DNA from: Aphis gossypii
Lineage: Eukaryota > Arthropoda > Insecta > Hemiptera > Aphididae
Reading direction: 5' to 3'
Length of the DNA: 64,000 nt
NCBI RefSeq assembly: GCF_020184175.1
Contig: NC_065532.1
Location: 39,804,287 to 39,868,286, forward strand
The position numbers were made by a program, and so were the translations under genes. Below, one piece after another: positions 14,101-29,150 of this stretch. A model generated the notes under the pieces. It was not told the DNA's origin and searched no databases. It worked only from the letters and a program-made list of their open reading frames with translations. How positions within the stretch are numbered: position 1 is the first letter of the stretch; each line of letters starts with the position of its first letter.

Positions 14101-17100
14101 GTAGTTAATTGTAAATACAAATAATTGTTAAGAAATAATATAATAATTACTTTTATTAAACTATTGAACTGAATAAATACAAAATACAAAAAAGATCGCA
14201 TACGCAAGTAAAAATGTTTATAAACAATATTGTTATAACAGTATATTATAGTGTATTTGATTTTGATATCACTTAGCTTTTAATCAACTGTTTTATTTAA
14301 ATAGCCATTATTCGAAACACTCATTTAATCGAACACTCACTTATAAATGATGTCATATATAACATTATAAAGTCACTAGATTAGATTATTAGATGGAATA
14401 AAATCTGTATTTTTTTTCTTTTTTTTTATAAAACACTTCAATGTTTAAATAATTTTATTATGAATTTTGAAAACGTCGAATCTCAAACACACTCGTGTTA
14501 ATTTTTCCCAGCAAAATTGCAACACGGATATAGTACTTAATAATTAAATAATTTAGAAATATTTATGATGTTTAAAGGACTGTAGTTTCAATATTAAAGT
14601 TGTGTTTATTTATTAGTTTTTACAAGCTAAGCTCTGTACGTTAGTTTTCATTCAATGAATTTATGTGGTTTATAGATAAGTAACACTACATATATTGGAC
14701 CGAAAATATGTAATTTTCATTGCTTATTAAATTATGTAAATGCACGATAATTGCGTTTTTGTTCACGGACACGAAGTACATATTTCCACGCATTTTAGCG
14801 CTCAGTTTATGGTGTTTTTCGCAGTCTATGCTGATTTCAAATAAAAATAATAATATATGAAAATAATCGTAAATATGTCGAAAAAACCATATACCTACGT
14901 GTTATTATTTTTTATAATAATAATACGTCAATGAAAAAAAACTTTTTGTCACAATATGTGTATGCTGCAGTCATCGCCGGCGTGTACCCACATAGATGTA
15001 TGTGACACACGATTCGACTATCTGTTACGCGCCGTCGAGCGTACAAAGTAAAACGAAATGTATAAAAATTAGACTGAAAAAATATAAATAAAACAAGTAA
15101 AAATTTAAATCTCGTTGTGACTTAAATTAACGTTAATTACCATCGGGATCCCGTGTCTAAAGAAAGTGGCTCCAATGTAAAACGCTTCGTTAAAGTAATG
15201 TGGATTTTTTTCTTTTCATTCTTCCTGATCTAATCATCTGAATCTTTCGTTAATTTCAATCATTCTGAAAAAACACGTTTTCACCTTCCGTTAATCCAAC
15301 GAGACAAAAATAAAAAATGCAAATCTAGGAAGAAGAAAAAATACTTGGAAATTGTACGTATCTGTGAATTGATCAAAGAATAATTATATTATATTTAATG
15401 TTGTAGACTGCAGTGCAGACTAATTTAAGTGGTTAACACGTGCATAAATTTAACGACAATGTTTACAGTGTGTTTTTTGCGATATAAATATAAAATATGA
15501 TAACTGTTTGATTATATACAATAAGTAATAATATATATCGTTTAATATGTTTAGATTTTGGAATGCTCTATTGCATTAATAATTTATGTCTTACATGGGG
15601 TTAATTATTTCAATACTGCTCATTTTAAATACAGAGGTAAAATAAATGAATATTATGAGTCTTGAGTCAGGATTTATATTACCTGTAGAGTGTTTCAAAA
15701 TGTATTGTAGTTTTCTTATAAGTAGATGCCCAATAATTGAAGTATGTAATAAAACTGCAAATATAAATAATACCTATATAGCCTCATAATATCTAAATGC
15801 AGAAAAAAATCAAAAAAATCTATATATTTTATGAAAATACATAATATGCGTAAATCCGGATTCTACATAATTACTTGTTAGTTATTACGTTATATTGCCG
15901 GGAACCACCGGTGGTAGTGGAAGAAAACCTCAGCACAAAACATTATAATATATAATATATATATATAGTAAAATAACATTGACCAAAACCGTACTGTTCA
16001 GTGCGCAGGCAGCAGAAACGCCGACGGTGATGATGAATGAAACAACAACTCGACAATGATAAACCGAATTTGATTATTATTCGTATTCTCGCGACCCTGT
16101 TCACGGTGAATTTCGGTCCAATTTTCGTTTCGGACGCGTCGCAAAGACGTGTCGCACGTGTCGACCACATAGTTGAGATTATCGACGGCTTGTAGTATAT
16201 ATACACTCACACGCGCACACACATACATCTTATATATATTATATATATATATAATATTAATATATCCTCTTGAACATTGCACAACTTCTCGAGTGTCGCA
16301 TAATAACACATATTATATTATTATTATTATGGTCGACGACGACTATAAAACGCGAAGTGCTGCACGTATTATATTATGCGCTGGTACACGACAGGTGTAG
16401 ATGAGTACCTGCATGATTTCGCGATGCCCTTCAGGCGTGCTCGGTGTATACTCGAGCGTAGCACACGGCCAGGCGGTGGTCATCTTCGTAGGATGATATA
16501 CGATATATATGTATACATATAATAGTATTAGGAGATAATCATGTTATTTTTTATCATCGATAACGACTGCCGTACGGTGTGTAAACGTCAAGTGCTAGAG
16601 TATCGCCTGACTTAGTTTATCTATTCTGTGTGGTTCTAACACACACACACTACACACACACACATACATATTATATATATATGTAGTTACGATAACTATA
16701 TATTACATTAAAACATAACCTTTACAAACAAAATTCACGATTTGTGTAGAATAATCGTAACTCATAACGTATACTAAATTAATAATCGTGAATATATGTT
16801 ATAGTTTGTAATATACTTAAATACTGTACAATATAATGTATATATACGTATATATATGGTTGATACCGTGTATTATGCGTGTTGGAACTTTAATCAAATA
16901 TTACATTATAGTATATAATATCGTTTGGGAACTCATGTAACACACTCGCACATATGTATATATATATAGGTAGGTAGGTATACGGTCTGTGCTAATAGAA
17001 AAAAAATAACAAAATAACGTATAGGCCACATGATAAAAATAATATCGTCTAGGACACGCACATGACCGTACTCACACATACATATACATACATACTGTGC

Positions 17101-19498
17101 AGTGCATAAACTAAAATAAGCACCGTGTGTGTGTATGTGTGTGTGCGCGCGTACCTCCTATATGACGATGACAGCCACTATATGTAACACACAAGCGGAC
17201 GTGTTCTCTCGGTGGTCATCGCACCAACACACATACATATATATTATATATATAAGCATACTGAGTGTAACCATGCAGAACCATTACGCACGCACCGTAA
17301 AAATGACACCCTCCTCACTCCTCCGATCATAACTACCCACTCTTCAACCCATCACCCATTTGATCGTTTGCTGGTAATCTGAGTGTGGATACGATAGTTG
17401 TAGCCATGTGACAAAGATTGATTTGTTAAAATCGGCTATAACTAGACTGATTTTCGACTTAAATTAAATCGAATTAATTATGTATCGTGTATAAGTCGAA
17501 AATGAATTAACGCATTTCAATATCGCCACACGATGACTGCAGTTGTTTGACCCATGTAAACACGGCATTAAGGTGACGATGGTGGACATTTTTTAAAAAA
17601 TGTTCACAAAGTACATGTACCTATGATATATTATATTTCGAGTAAAATTAATTACATTATAAGTGTACGCCTGCCGATAACATTAGGTAGCCCAGGGCTA
17701 ACATTCATTTAGTTATTTTTAACCATAAAAAGCTTGTATCCATAAATTAAGAAATATTTATATTCCAAACCACATGGGATTGATAGGTAAATTATTCGGT
17801 TAAAATAAATTATTGTAGTGAAAAAAATAAATATTTTAGACTGATATTATATATTTTACTTAAAGTTTATATAAAAAAAATATTGCATCTAATCTTTTTA
17901 TTTTTTTAGATATTTTGGTTACAGTAACAAATACTGTTGAGAAACCTTTTATTCAAATGCTATAAAATTGAATTATGTTTAACTACAGTTTGTAAAGTTT
18001 AGAAATTATGATGAATTTTTTCAAAATTTTCTTATTGAATACTATGGTTTTGTGAAAAAATTTTAATTTTTCTATTCCCCCTTTGTTTATTTTGGTTTTG
18101 GATTTTTTTTACCTTTTCAATAACATCGATGACACTAATTTAAAATTTTTCCTGCAGAAAATAACATACATCATAATAAAATCAATACATTCATCGCTCC
18201 ACTCAGAATCTAAAAATTATGCATGGCTACTCGTAAAAATTGTTATGTTTTCATCAGAAGATAATAGTTATTATTAATATATATTATTTAGTATTTCTAC
18301 TATTGTAATGATATCAGCTAATTATGCATAGTTTATACCTAATTATCGTATAGGTAATGCAATTCACAAAAAATTGCGTAAAACATCCAAATAATGAGTT
18401 CACCGGTGCGTTTTTAACTTTTGAAACACAATAATATTACACGCGAGTTACGCCATCATATATTAACTACTGTCTACCGGAGTTATTATTTTACATAGAA
18501 TACATAGAATAAGTATACAATGAGTTGTTTAAAATGTTCTAAAATCTAGTAAATAAAATAAACAATCCTTTCATTTCGTCATAATTTATAAAAAGAAAAC
18601 GTTATATAAATTATATTATTAAAAGATAGGGACTTGTTAAATGCGGCAGTTTTCTATGTTTATTTTTTATATAAATTTAAAAATACGGTTTAAAGTTTAA
18701 ATTGACTATGGCACTATGCTATCTGTGTTGAAGTGCTAAAAAAGTATGTTCAAAATAATGCCGTTATATATTATGGTTTAGAATTCATCACATAATTACA
18801 CTAGTCCGAGTTATCCGCAAATCTTACGAATTTGGAAAAATTGATTAGTGAACTATTGGGATGTTTATAAGTATGATTAGAAAAATTGAAGATATTTTAA
18901 CATCCATAATAATTAATAATATCTTAACTTTTCACCTTTTTCTTGAGTACTATAGGTATATGAATATGATAATATTTTATAGTGTCATTTTAGCGATCTC
19001 ACACATAATCTATATTTTTGTAATACAATTTACATTAGGTACTATAATAATGTTGATAATATGTTACGATGTTTTCCAATGAATTTTCATCTACATCTAC
19101 TGTCTAACATTATTCGTGTCATTTAATATATTATTTCGCACCGGTAGAGCGGTAAAAATCGAACTAGACCGGAAAAATGTACTTTAGATTTCTCGCGATT
19201 GAGGGACGACGAGACTTACGTGGAGCAAAGTCAATAGTCCATGGTATGTAGATATATATTGTATCGTATATACCTACATTACACGCGTATATATAGCATC
19301 ATGCACGATTCGCGCATATGGACGCTAATATGCCATGACACCGGAAAACATTCTAGAACATTTTTAAAAATCTTTGAAAAAGGAAAATGTTGACATTTTT
19401 ATTGAAAAATATTTTAACAGTGTATTGAAATTATAATGCCTATAAATTTTATTATAATTAATAATTTAATTTTTAATATTTTATAAATCTAATATAGA

Positions 19499-19504
<6 letters not shown>

Positions 19505-19529
<25 letters not shown>
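19505..19529. repeat. TA microsatellite in intron 1
   Basis: A pure TA run of about 12 units. It is self-complementary and could extrude as a cruciform, but it is of a kind common throughout this window. Confidence 0.9.
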
Positions 19530-22500
19530 CAGCTATTAATATGGACCATGCCAACAAAACACTAATCCCATATCGCAAAAAAGTGATAAAAATTGAAGGT
19601 CGATGTGGCGCAGTAATAATCTCTTATAGGTGACCTCAAATGCGTCAGAGTACCTACCTTATATGTTTGACATGAGTACATGACCAATACATTTTCGTAA
19701 TAATTTTGATAGGTGACTATTTGAGTTTTTCCTGATGATATAACGGCATTCATTCTTCCGACATAAGATATAAGCTTAGTCAAGAGATAGGAATAAATAT
19801 TAAATACTAAATATTAAAACTATGTAATCAATCGATATTGAGGAAGAATCTATGATTTTTTTTTTGTTCTTCGTAGTTGCTTTATAAATTATAAAAATAA
19901 TACATTTAAGTAGGTAGGTACTTGAACTATGTATATAGGTAAAAATGTATAAACACTTGAAAACTCATACACTTAATTTTTGTCGATATCTATTCACTTG
20001 TTACTTGTATTGTTATTTTTATGCACGGACAATAAAAGTTGGATGGAATAATTATACATTTTTACTCATACACCCTGTTACCATTTGCAATGTGAAATGC
20101 AATTGTTAAAAATATTTTATCATTTATTATTTAAGTGTATTATACACGTATATTTTTAATTTTTATAGTTTGTTAATTACAGCATATAGCAATCAATTAA
20201 TGATCTATCTATATTATACGTGTTTATTAGACGTTTTTATTACATTTGATTAAATACTTACGATTGCAGTTAATTTATTTGGATTAAGGTAATAACTGGT
20301 TGTAAAAATATGATTATATATGTATACTATAACATGATAGCTAACTATTATAATTCCTGTTCGGTATCCATATAATACTCTTTAATCGTTTATTTATAAC
20401 AATATTGTGCTCTACCAATTACCTAAATCCTATAATTCTTATTGATACAGTATTATGTAGGATTTGGTGCACGTGTTATTTTTTTTTTTTTTATTGTAAT
20501 GGCACACTTCTGTCATCGTAGTAATTTTTTTTTTATTAATATTTTTTAGCTATAAGTGTCAATATACTCAATGATTTTACAATGTTATAATAAAAATATT
20601 ACAAATAAATAATAATACTTACAGAAATATTTTCTTTTATTAGTTGTTTAGTTATAGTCTTCGTGGTTTTCTAGGAAGATATCTTGTAGTAGGTGTGGTT
20701 TTAATCTGGGTTATGGAGGTTTTTCGCTGATTTTGAAGTGAAGAGCTCTTCAGTTTTATTTATTAGTCCATCTTTTAAATTTTAACTCGTATTTATAATC
20801 CGTGTTGAATGTCAATTGATATAGAGTAATTTTGTGTCATTAATCGTTATGAAGATATTTATTTTGTATGAACCAAGAGATTTTTAATGGTATTCTCAGG
20901 AATTAGGAATTTATTTCAGAGAATTTGTAGTTTTTAAATTTTTGTTTAAAATAATGAAATTAACATTAATACTGCAGTATAATAAATAATAGTAAATACA
21001 TTTTTTATTTGGAAATAAAATACATATAGTATAATGTATCGAAAAAAATTGTTAGGTATTTGTTTTTTTAAGTATTAATTATAAATGCATCATAAATAAT
21101 ATATTCTAAGCTAAAATTATAATATTTATATGTACCTATAGTCTATACGTTCTTGAATGATTTCTCAAAGGTGTACATAAATATACATGAATTCTACTCG
21201 GTAGATATAATAAAATATGTAATACCTATCTTAATAATGAAGAATATAATATTGAATTTATATAATAATTTATACTTCATAGATTCTCTATGATTCTAGG
21301 TACTATAAATCAGCAATAACGAGTTTTTGGTACACGACTAAAATCGTTTAAGTGTCCAGATTTAAAAGTAATACAACGCGCATTTGAGATAATTTTTATT
21401 TTGAATAGGTACCTATGCGAGTTTATAATAATATATTATAGACGATGCACGTAGACGTAATATACTATTATCGTATCTAATGCGTTTGTAGGTATAATAT
21501 ATTATATACGCGAAAAGAAGGAGAAGAAGAGACGTAGGTAAAATGTGCGCGAACAACAAAAGCAACAAGCCGTAAAAACAATATTATACATATATATTAA
21601 AATAATATGCTATTGCGATAATACAAACATAATAATATTAATATTATTATTAGTATTGTTTTTAATTGTCCATATTTTGCACCGCGTGTTAATATATACG
21701 CTCGTAATCGGCGTAACGCGCATGTAAAACTGTAAAAGATAACAATAGGTACGTGATAGCCCAACCGGATAAACGTATTATTATAACGCGTGTATATGTT
21801 TAAAAAAATAATAACAAAATAACAGATAAAAAAAAAACGTAACCGTAAAACCCTTCGCGTGTGAATATTATATATGTCTGTGTGCCGTAACTGACGTCGA
21901 TAAAAAGGTAAAAATTATATTCTCAAGAGGAAAATACATAATTTTGGATATTTGTCAATCTCAGGGAATAAATCGTAATAATATCGTAATCTTACGCCAT
22001 TGGTTTCGCCGTCGCGGTTTGTACTCATATGTAGTTATTATATGTATCATGTATAATGTAATTGATTACATAGGTATTAGTTGGCATTTCAGCACGTTTT
22101 AATGATTTCTAGCGTCCTTTTAATTTTTGTTGAATAAAACAAACAATATATTCCTTATAATTTCATTGTGTATATGAAACTATTTTTTAATGACAAGACT
22201 ATTTTTCGAGTCCGATTCAGGAAACTGTTTTTATCACAATGACCACGTGCAGCAGGTGTAATTTTTTACATATTATATATTAATGTGTATATAATATTAT
22301 ATAACTAATATTAATACAACATATTATTATAGTGCTGCGTGTGTGTGTATATTTGTAAAGGCTCGCGCACGCGTGTGAGCGTGTGTATGCTCTCGTAGAT
22401 AAGACGGCCGTGTGTAAATCGTAAAGTGCACCATGAGCGAAACGAGTTTATCGCTAAAATAATAATTATTATATGATAAGCTTTTTTTTCGAGGATTGAA

Positions 22501-25500
22501 TGTCAAACGTGACCCGTCGGAAGCGTTGGCGATAAGAAAAGAAAGAAAAAAAGCATTATTATTGTTATCGTTTTTTATTAGGACGAAATTTGTGGACGAA
22601 AAATACGTTGTATAAAAAAATATACGCTGCTATTTACGTATAAAATGTATAAACATCTTTCTATATACATGATATAAAACAGCGAATTCTAACAAAATTC
22701 GCGAAATCGGTTCGTTAACAAGTGTAATATGGGTCCTTTTATATACCAATATACTACCAAATATTAACAAAACGTCATTGTGAGCTGAATTGTCTCGATC
22801 AATCGTTTTGGTATTGGTACGTAGGTATTTAATTTATTTTTACTCGTATATTTATTGTTATTACCTATGCATAATATATTCGAAGTTAGTTTATTTTTAT
22901 TATACAATTTTGAATTACTAAAACATACAATAACATTAAATTTAAACGTTTATAAAATAATTGTTATGTAAAATAAATGCAACTTCCACCCTTTAGATCC
23001 CCTTATTTAATGTTTGGAAGAGAGGGGCCGTTGAAAATTTGACTTCCGAGTTAAAATTTTGAAGTTCGCCATTGACCTTACCAATATAATACATTATGTA
23101 CAAATATATTATGATAACATAGTTGACTGTGCTAACCTGCCTAAGGATTATGTGTCAAAAAGTGTTGTTTAGTGTAAAATTAAAAGTAATTATCATTATA
23201 ATTGTCATAGTGGCGCGTTTATTGTCATTCATTTTCGTTTATGTTATTAAATAATTGGTTACAACTTACAAAAGCAACTTAAATAACTTGTTATAATATG
23301 TATGAACACTTTAAAGTTAATCAATCAGTATATTTACCATTTTATGATAGTCTGTAATTGCCAATTTAAAGTTGGATCTTCTTCGTCCATTTTATACCAC
23401 ATATTTTTATTTTTGATTGTAATTCTTATAATCTTTCATACTTTACTTTGCAAAATATTCTCTTATAATTTACCCATCGTATGAGCTATACGTTGGTAAA
23501 AATTTGAACTATATAATCCGTACCATACTGCACCTTTATTGTATTATAATACAGCTCAATGACACGTGCACACTTCTTGCACACGGGAAATTTTTGTCAA
23601 AACAATAATAGTAAAAAAAAACATCGATTTCGCGTAATCGTACACCACAGGTTACCTCTCTCTTTCTCTTTGTATATAATATATATACCTATATATTGTA
23701 TTATATTGTGTTCGTTTAAAATTTTTACCCAAGTTGTCGGTGTGACAAATAATAAATGGCTGCGTTCTGCACCGTTCGCATTGGCCAGTCCATTCGTTGT
23801 GTCGTTATCCGGACGCTATTGGATATATATCGCGTAAATGATAAAAATCGATCGAAATCGGTGGGCTGATATGACCCGCACAAGTGTCATAATGTACAAT
23901 ATACAGGTGGTGATAATATTCTCGTTCATTTAGTTGAGATATCGAGAGACGACGAAAAAATTGACCACTACAAACGGATATAATGTGATATTTAAATTTA
24001 TTGGTATACCTCTACTGCGTTTTTATATTTTCGTGAGGTAGTGCGTACGTTTTACATAGTGACGTAAACGAGTTGTTTTAGAGGGGTTATATATGAAAAA
24101 ATATAGACAAAAGGTTAGGTACCTACTTTGAGGAAGTACAAAGTCCACGAAACTCAGATTTTAGAAGTGCTTATCTATGATATTCGGGTTTATCGTGATT
24201 TTCTTTTATAACTGGGAATGTGTAAAATAATTTACCAACTTATTTTTAAAGGTAATTAGAATCTTCTTGATCGACGGTTCTACCTTTTACCCAAATACGT
24301 CCATTCTATATAACTTTATGATAGGTGTGTAATCTGCCGTCTGTGGAATTTCTAGATTTCCGCGCTGAATTTTGCAATTCCTAAATAATGACATTTAATT
24401 AATTTACCTCCCCTCACACCGTCGTCGTTTTATACGCTCTATACGATAATGTAAGCATGCGAAAAGAACTGTCGAGACAAATTTATTATTTTTAATAACA
24501 TTTCGAGTATGACGTTTACATTCTGGTGCAGCAATGGTAATCGAGAACACGGCGATTACAAAACAATTTCGATCTCGTCGAATAATAATCAACCGCTGTA
24601 TTATGTAGGTGCATGTGTTCGTGTTATTATACATATGGGTATCAAACAAAACACGAAATTTGTTTAAAAAGATAACGTCTCATTTTTCGTGACTTCGATA
24701 CAGAATAGTCCGTTTGTGTGTAGGTATAACGAATAGTTTTCATACAAACCGCGGAATTCAGTTTCAAAAATTTAGTGCATTTTTCATTTTTCGGCGCTTA
24801 ATTATTTTGCTCGTGAGTAATTATAATTTATGGGTTCCTACTTTTATATAGGTATAATAGTCGAAAATTATTGGACACTATACTTTATATTTTACATGAA
24901 TTATCAAAATCTTTGAGTTATACGTAATATCCTAGCTGTCTTCAGTCATATACTACAGGATTTTAGGGTGGGATATTATAATGGTACTGTATATTATTAT
25001 AGAATATAGATAGATATTTTCGTGCCGAGTACAATATAATAATATTTTATTGTAATTTTAATTTCTTTAAAGGGCAATTATATTATAGTATAATTAACAA
25101 ACGTTTTGTTCATTTGGACGTATAATGCGCTAAATATTTATTATTTGGATTTGAAGAATAATAATTTATCATTATGTCCTTGGCGCGTTATTGCTATTAT
25201 TCAAATTATATTGTCTATACGTTTCAAGCAGAAAATATCGATATGATATAGGTTTAAATACCCAGCTAATAATGTCTGTATGTACGCTTACACACATGAG
25301 CATATTGTTGCCCTATTTTTTTCATATTTCATAGAGGTATATATTCCAATTTATGATACACGCGGTAGCAACGATATCGCACCCGTGTCGAGTGCGGGGA
25401 TAGTATTATTATTATTTAGAACAAATGCGAACGCTTTGTCTACAGGTATTTATGCAATATTAATGAGATGCCAATAATATACGTACGACGTATACCTACC

Positions 25501-27259
25501 TATAATAACAGCCTGTGCGGCGATACAGAAAATAATAATGAAATAATTTGACACGCTTAACAATGGTAGAGGTTAATTTAACTGATAAGAAAGTAGTTTT
25601 CGGTATATACCGCGTGGTATAATAATATATTGGAGGCCCCATCGATAATAGGACGTTGGGTAGTTATATATATATAAATGTAAATTATAATACACATATT
25701 GGCCGTAGTACTCGTTGCATATAAAATATATTATCGGTTTTTAATAGAACGTTGTTCTGTGCTATACATTACGTACGTTGTTACTCGTATAATATTATTA
25801 TCCCCAATGTTGTTATATAAGCTAAATTATTGCACGTGACTCATTTTTTTTAAACATTAAATCACGGTTAACAATGCGTCTAATTATTTGAAACAATTCG
25901 AAACCTACTCTTATATATTGTATACCTAGGTTTTATATGTACTTATTGATATGTCGTGTAGTATATACCTATGCCTATTGATCATCTACATATCATCGAA
26001 TTCAAGGATTATATTGAAACAATACATAATTATCAAAAACGAGTAAAGGTAGGAAATCGTTCTACGTCAACTCGAGCGTTCTGACGTGTCCGCTGTTCCA
26101 GCGTACCGCGATAATATTATGTACTTATTATGTGTCTGTTTATCGTTATACTTGTAAATTGTAAGGTTGTTTTTTACGTCGACGACATTAACTTATCAAT
26201 AGTGCGTTGATTAACAGAAGTTCAATGTACGCGCATCTTTGACATTCCGATTTTTATTTGATACTAATTTTTGTATCAATATTAAGTAATTTCTCACTTA
26301 TCTGATCGTACTGAATTCACTATGACCATGAACACGTTGTGTTTTATATAGTGAACACAATGCACCATACATTTATATCATATTATTATATGTTTGATTC
26401 TTAAACGAGGCGTTGTTTTAAAAATTTTTGGTCAACAATTATTAGTCTGTATAAAATACAAGTGTAACCGCTTATTATTGTCTGGTTGCATTTGACTTAC
26501 ATAGATTCCTTAGACCAATGACAGCTAAAAAAAATAATCATTACCTGCATTACATTCATTATTATTATACGACTTTTATGATAGTTTCTAATATATATAT
26601 AATATTGGAATATAATATTTTATGATCTCACACTATTTTGTTAAATAGCAAATAAAATACGTCTATCTCGCGTACCTTTATAAAATATGTGGAACGGATT
26701 TAGTAGCGGTCATAATACTATATAGTACCTATCGTGCGTCATTTAGTTGATTAGTAATTAATAAGTAGGAATAGGTATACATAAACAGTGGGAGTCCAAA
26801 ATGCAAGAAAATATTTTATACGTCGTTATAATATCGGTCCTTTAATATTATTGGTCTAATCAAACTATTTTATAGTATCTAAATCTTGAAATGTATACAT
26901 TTTTAAAAATTTACGTGTATAGTGTTTTATTTTAAATGCATTAATGTTCTTTTAAACGATAACACACATTTTTAATCGATTGCAATTTATCAAAAATGTC
27001 CAAAAATTTATATTATTTTTAATATTTCCTCGAAATTATAGTTCGGATATGGCTGTACAAAATAATAATAAATTGCTCCACTTAAGTATTAGGTACTATA
27101 TATACTAATATATCATTTTCCAATTGGTATTTATTGACGGCACTTGCTCGTTAAGCTACATAATATAAATAACTATAAATAATGAGTATAGATATAACCA
27201 ACTATTAAATTTCTAATCTATCAACGATAAACCATGTTTAAACGCTTCTCTTCTTGCAG

Positions 27260-27840
27260 GATAACCGAAGACTTTAAGTTACAAACCCACGGTCTGGACT
27301 CTCCACACCACCAGGGATTATACGGGGGCCTAGGTCACTCGCCCACTTCCGGTTCACCTTGTTCCGTGTACGCTTACCAGCCGTATCACCGAAATTACGG
27401 CGCGGGCCAGTTCCATCAATCGACGGCCGCCGAAATTCAACAGCAGCAGCAGCAGATACCAGTGACCCAAATGGTAGTACCACCTCCACTGTCAGCGCAA
27501 AAGTCCTCGGATGACGCGGCAACGGCTTGTTGGTTGCAGCATAATGGCGGTGGATCGGCTTTCGAACACCACCTGCACCACCAACAGCAGCTGTCGTCAG
27601 CGTATCAGTCGCATCACCAGCAGAGGCAACAGGACAACAACGGCATGTCCGGAGGCGTCCAACAGCAGCAGCAGCAACAGCAGACGGCCAAGATGACACA
27701 GCAACAGCAACAGAAAGCGGTCAAGGAGCAGCGGATCCGGAGACCCATGAACGCGTTCATGGTATGGGCCAAGGTGGAGCGGAAAAAATTGGCTGACGAA
27801 AATCCTGACTTGCACAATGCTGACCTTAGCAAGATGCTCG
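27260..27840 (+). CDS. Sox15-like (SoxF): SoxF-family HMG-box transcription factor, coding exon 2 (first half of HMG box)
   Basis: This exon encodes residues 30-223 of a sequence-specific, DNA-bending nuclear transcription factor. Residues 31-187 are a low-complexity activation-type region rich in Gln, His, Ser and Gly, with poly-Gln tracts at about 90-95, 164-171 and 177-181. The HMG box starts at about residue 188 with RIRRPMNAFMVWAK, which includes the minor-groove Phe-Met wedge and the Sox signature. It continues through ERKKLADENPDLHNADLSKMLG. That combination (RIRRPM, WAKVERKKLA, ADLSKMLG) is the SoxF type, as in Drosophila Sox15, and is unlike the B, C, D and E groups. The exon stops inside the Gly codon at a perfect gtaagt donor, so only 36 of about 79 box residues are present. 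The remaining box and C-terminus must lie on a downstream exon. In Drosophila, Sox15 works in mechanosensory socket-cell differentiation. That role is inferred here. Confidence 0.95.
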
Positions 27841-29105
27841 GTAAGTACCTTAAAATATGATATTATACAGTAGTATCATTGTTATGACGGGTTATAATAT
27901 AATATGATAATATGTTATATAGTATTGTTTATTTAAAATTATCTACGGTGGCGCTGAAGTTGTAAAGACAAATTGTGTTCCCAAAACACGTTTATTGACT
28001 TTTAGAAACCACCAACGGGAATTGTTATAATGGCGAATTATTTATTATTATTTACGGGAATACACACTGCTTGATAACATATTTCCAGAGTTTTCCTTCA
28101 TTTACCACATTTATATTTTATTCTCATTACACGTTGCTTGTTTTTGTGATCTACTAATTTATACTACAATGATTATGCTGCTTTTAATTAATTAAAAATC
28201 AAAATTATACTAATTTGAAAACTATTAGTAAGCAATATTATCTTTCCATAATTTTCCGATTGTCAGTTGAATATTCAAACATAATACGAAATATATGGAT
28301 TAATAGTCACTATGTATTTTTACCTGGTGTGTATAAAAACAAAAAGTTCGTTGAGGATAAATAAATTTCGTCATCAGGATGAAATAGTTGGTAATACACT
28401 TGTAGTTACCACTTCAGTTAAAATAGCATTTTTAGTTATTAGATATGTGCATTGTGTAATGTACTGATATTGAAATATTGTCAATACTTTGAATGACTCA
28501 ATAATTACCTAATTTTTAATATTTACTATTTATACATTTATATGATAACAGCGGGAGTTCATTTGTCCGTCTATTATTGTTTTGGACTGCGTATCAGTCC
28601 CTATTATGTATTTATTATTTAGATACTTATATGTAGTGATGTTATAATGTTAAATGTATACAGTGTTCTATTTACACAACATATAAGTACTATGTTAGGT
28701 AAAGTCGTGAATTTAAGTACATAAACCTATAAATTTCATATTGACTCTATAATAGTAGTAGTAGGTAGTAGTAATATTTATGTCTTTACGGCCCTTATGG
28801 CATTACGTCATGACGCAAAATAATCGTCTAAACGTCTGGACGGTCATCTTATTATATAATAATATATATATTTGCCACAAATGGATGTCTGGTAAACCGC
28901 TATATAAATTCTTTACGAATACATCGTTATAGGTTAAGTTAGTGAGATACAGTAAAATACAATATTATAATAAATAATATAAATACTATAATACTATGTA
29001 TTGTTTCTTACTATAACTGTAGTGACGAAACCTCGTCGGATATTAATTAGATACAAACCGCGGGCGAGTTCTGTATCCATCTCGAATTATTGTCATTGCG
29101 TTTTC

Positions 29106-29106
<1 letters not shown>

Positions 29107-29148
<42 letters not shown>
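29107..29148. repeat. GT microsatellite, 21 units
   Basis: An uninterrupted (GT)21 tract lies 1.3 kb downstream of exon 2. It is the longest perfect dinucleotide run in the window, likely polymorphic, and capable of Z-DNA formation in principle. Confidence 0.97.

Positions 29149-29150
<2 letters not shown>

Larger units (their letters stand above)
10492..27259 (+). other. Intron 1 of the SoxF gene (16.8 kb)
   Basis: The intron runs from a perfect gtaagt donor to a pyrimidine-rich acceptor (cttctcttcttgcag). It is mainly AT-rich and contains no supported gene on either strand. GC-richer or less repetitive patches occur at about 14.95-15.30, 16.0-16.6, 19.14-19.35, 20.65-20.76, 22.35-22.52 and 22.98-23.08 kb. 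Those near 20.7 and 23.0 kb look like transposon-derived sequence of unknown class. The rest is simple sequence and AT-rich DNA in which I see nothing specific. Confidence 0.65.

Noticed and set aside
27274..27699. 141-residue open frame on the minus strand opposite Sox exon 2
   Set aside because: It is the antisense shadow of the Gln/His-rich coding exon, whose sense frame carries a clear HMG box.
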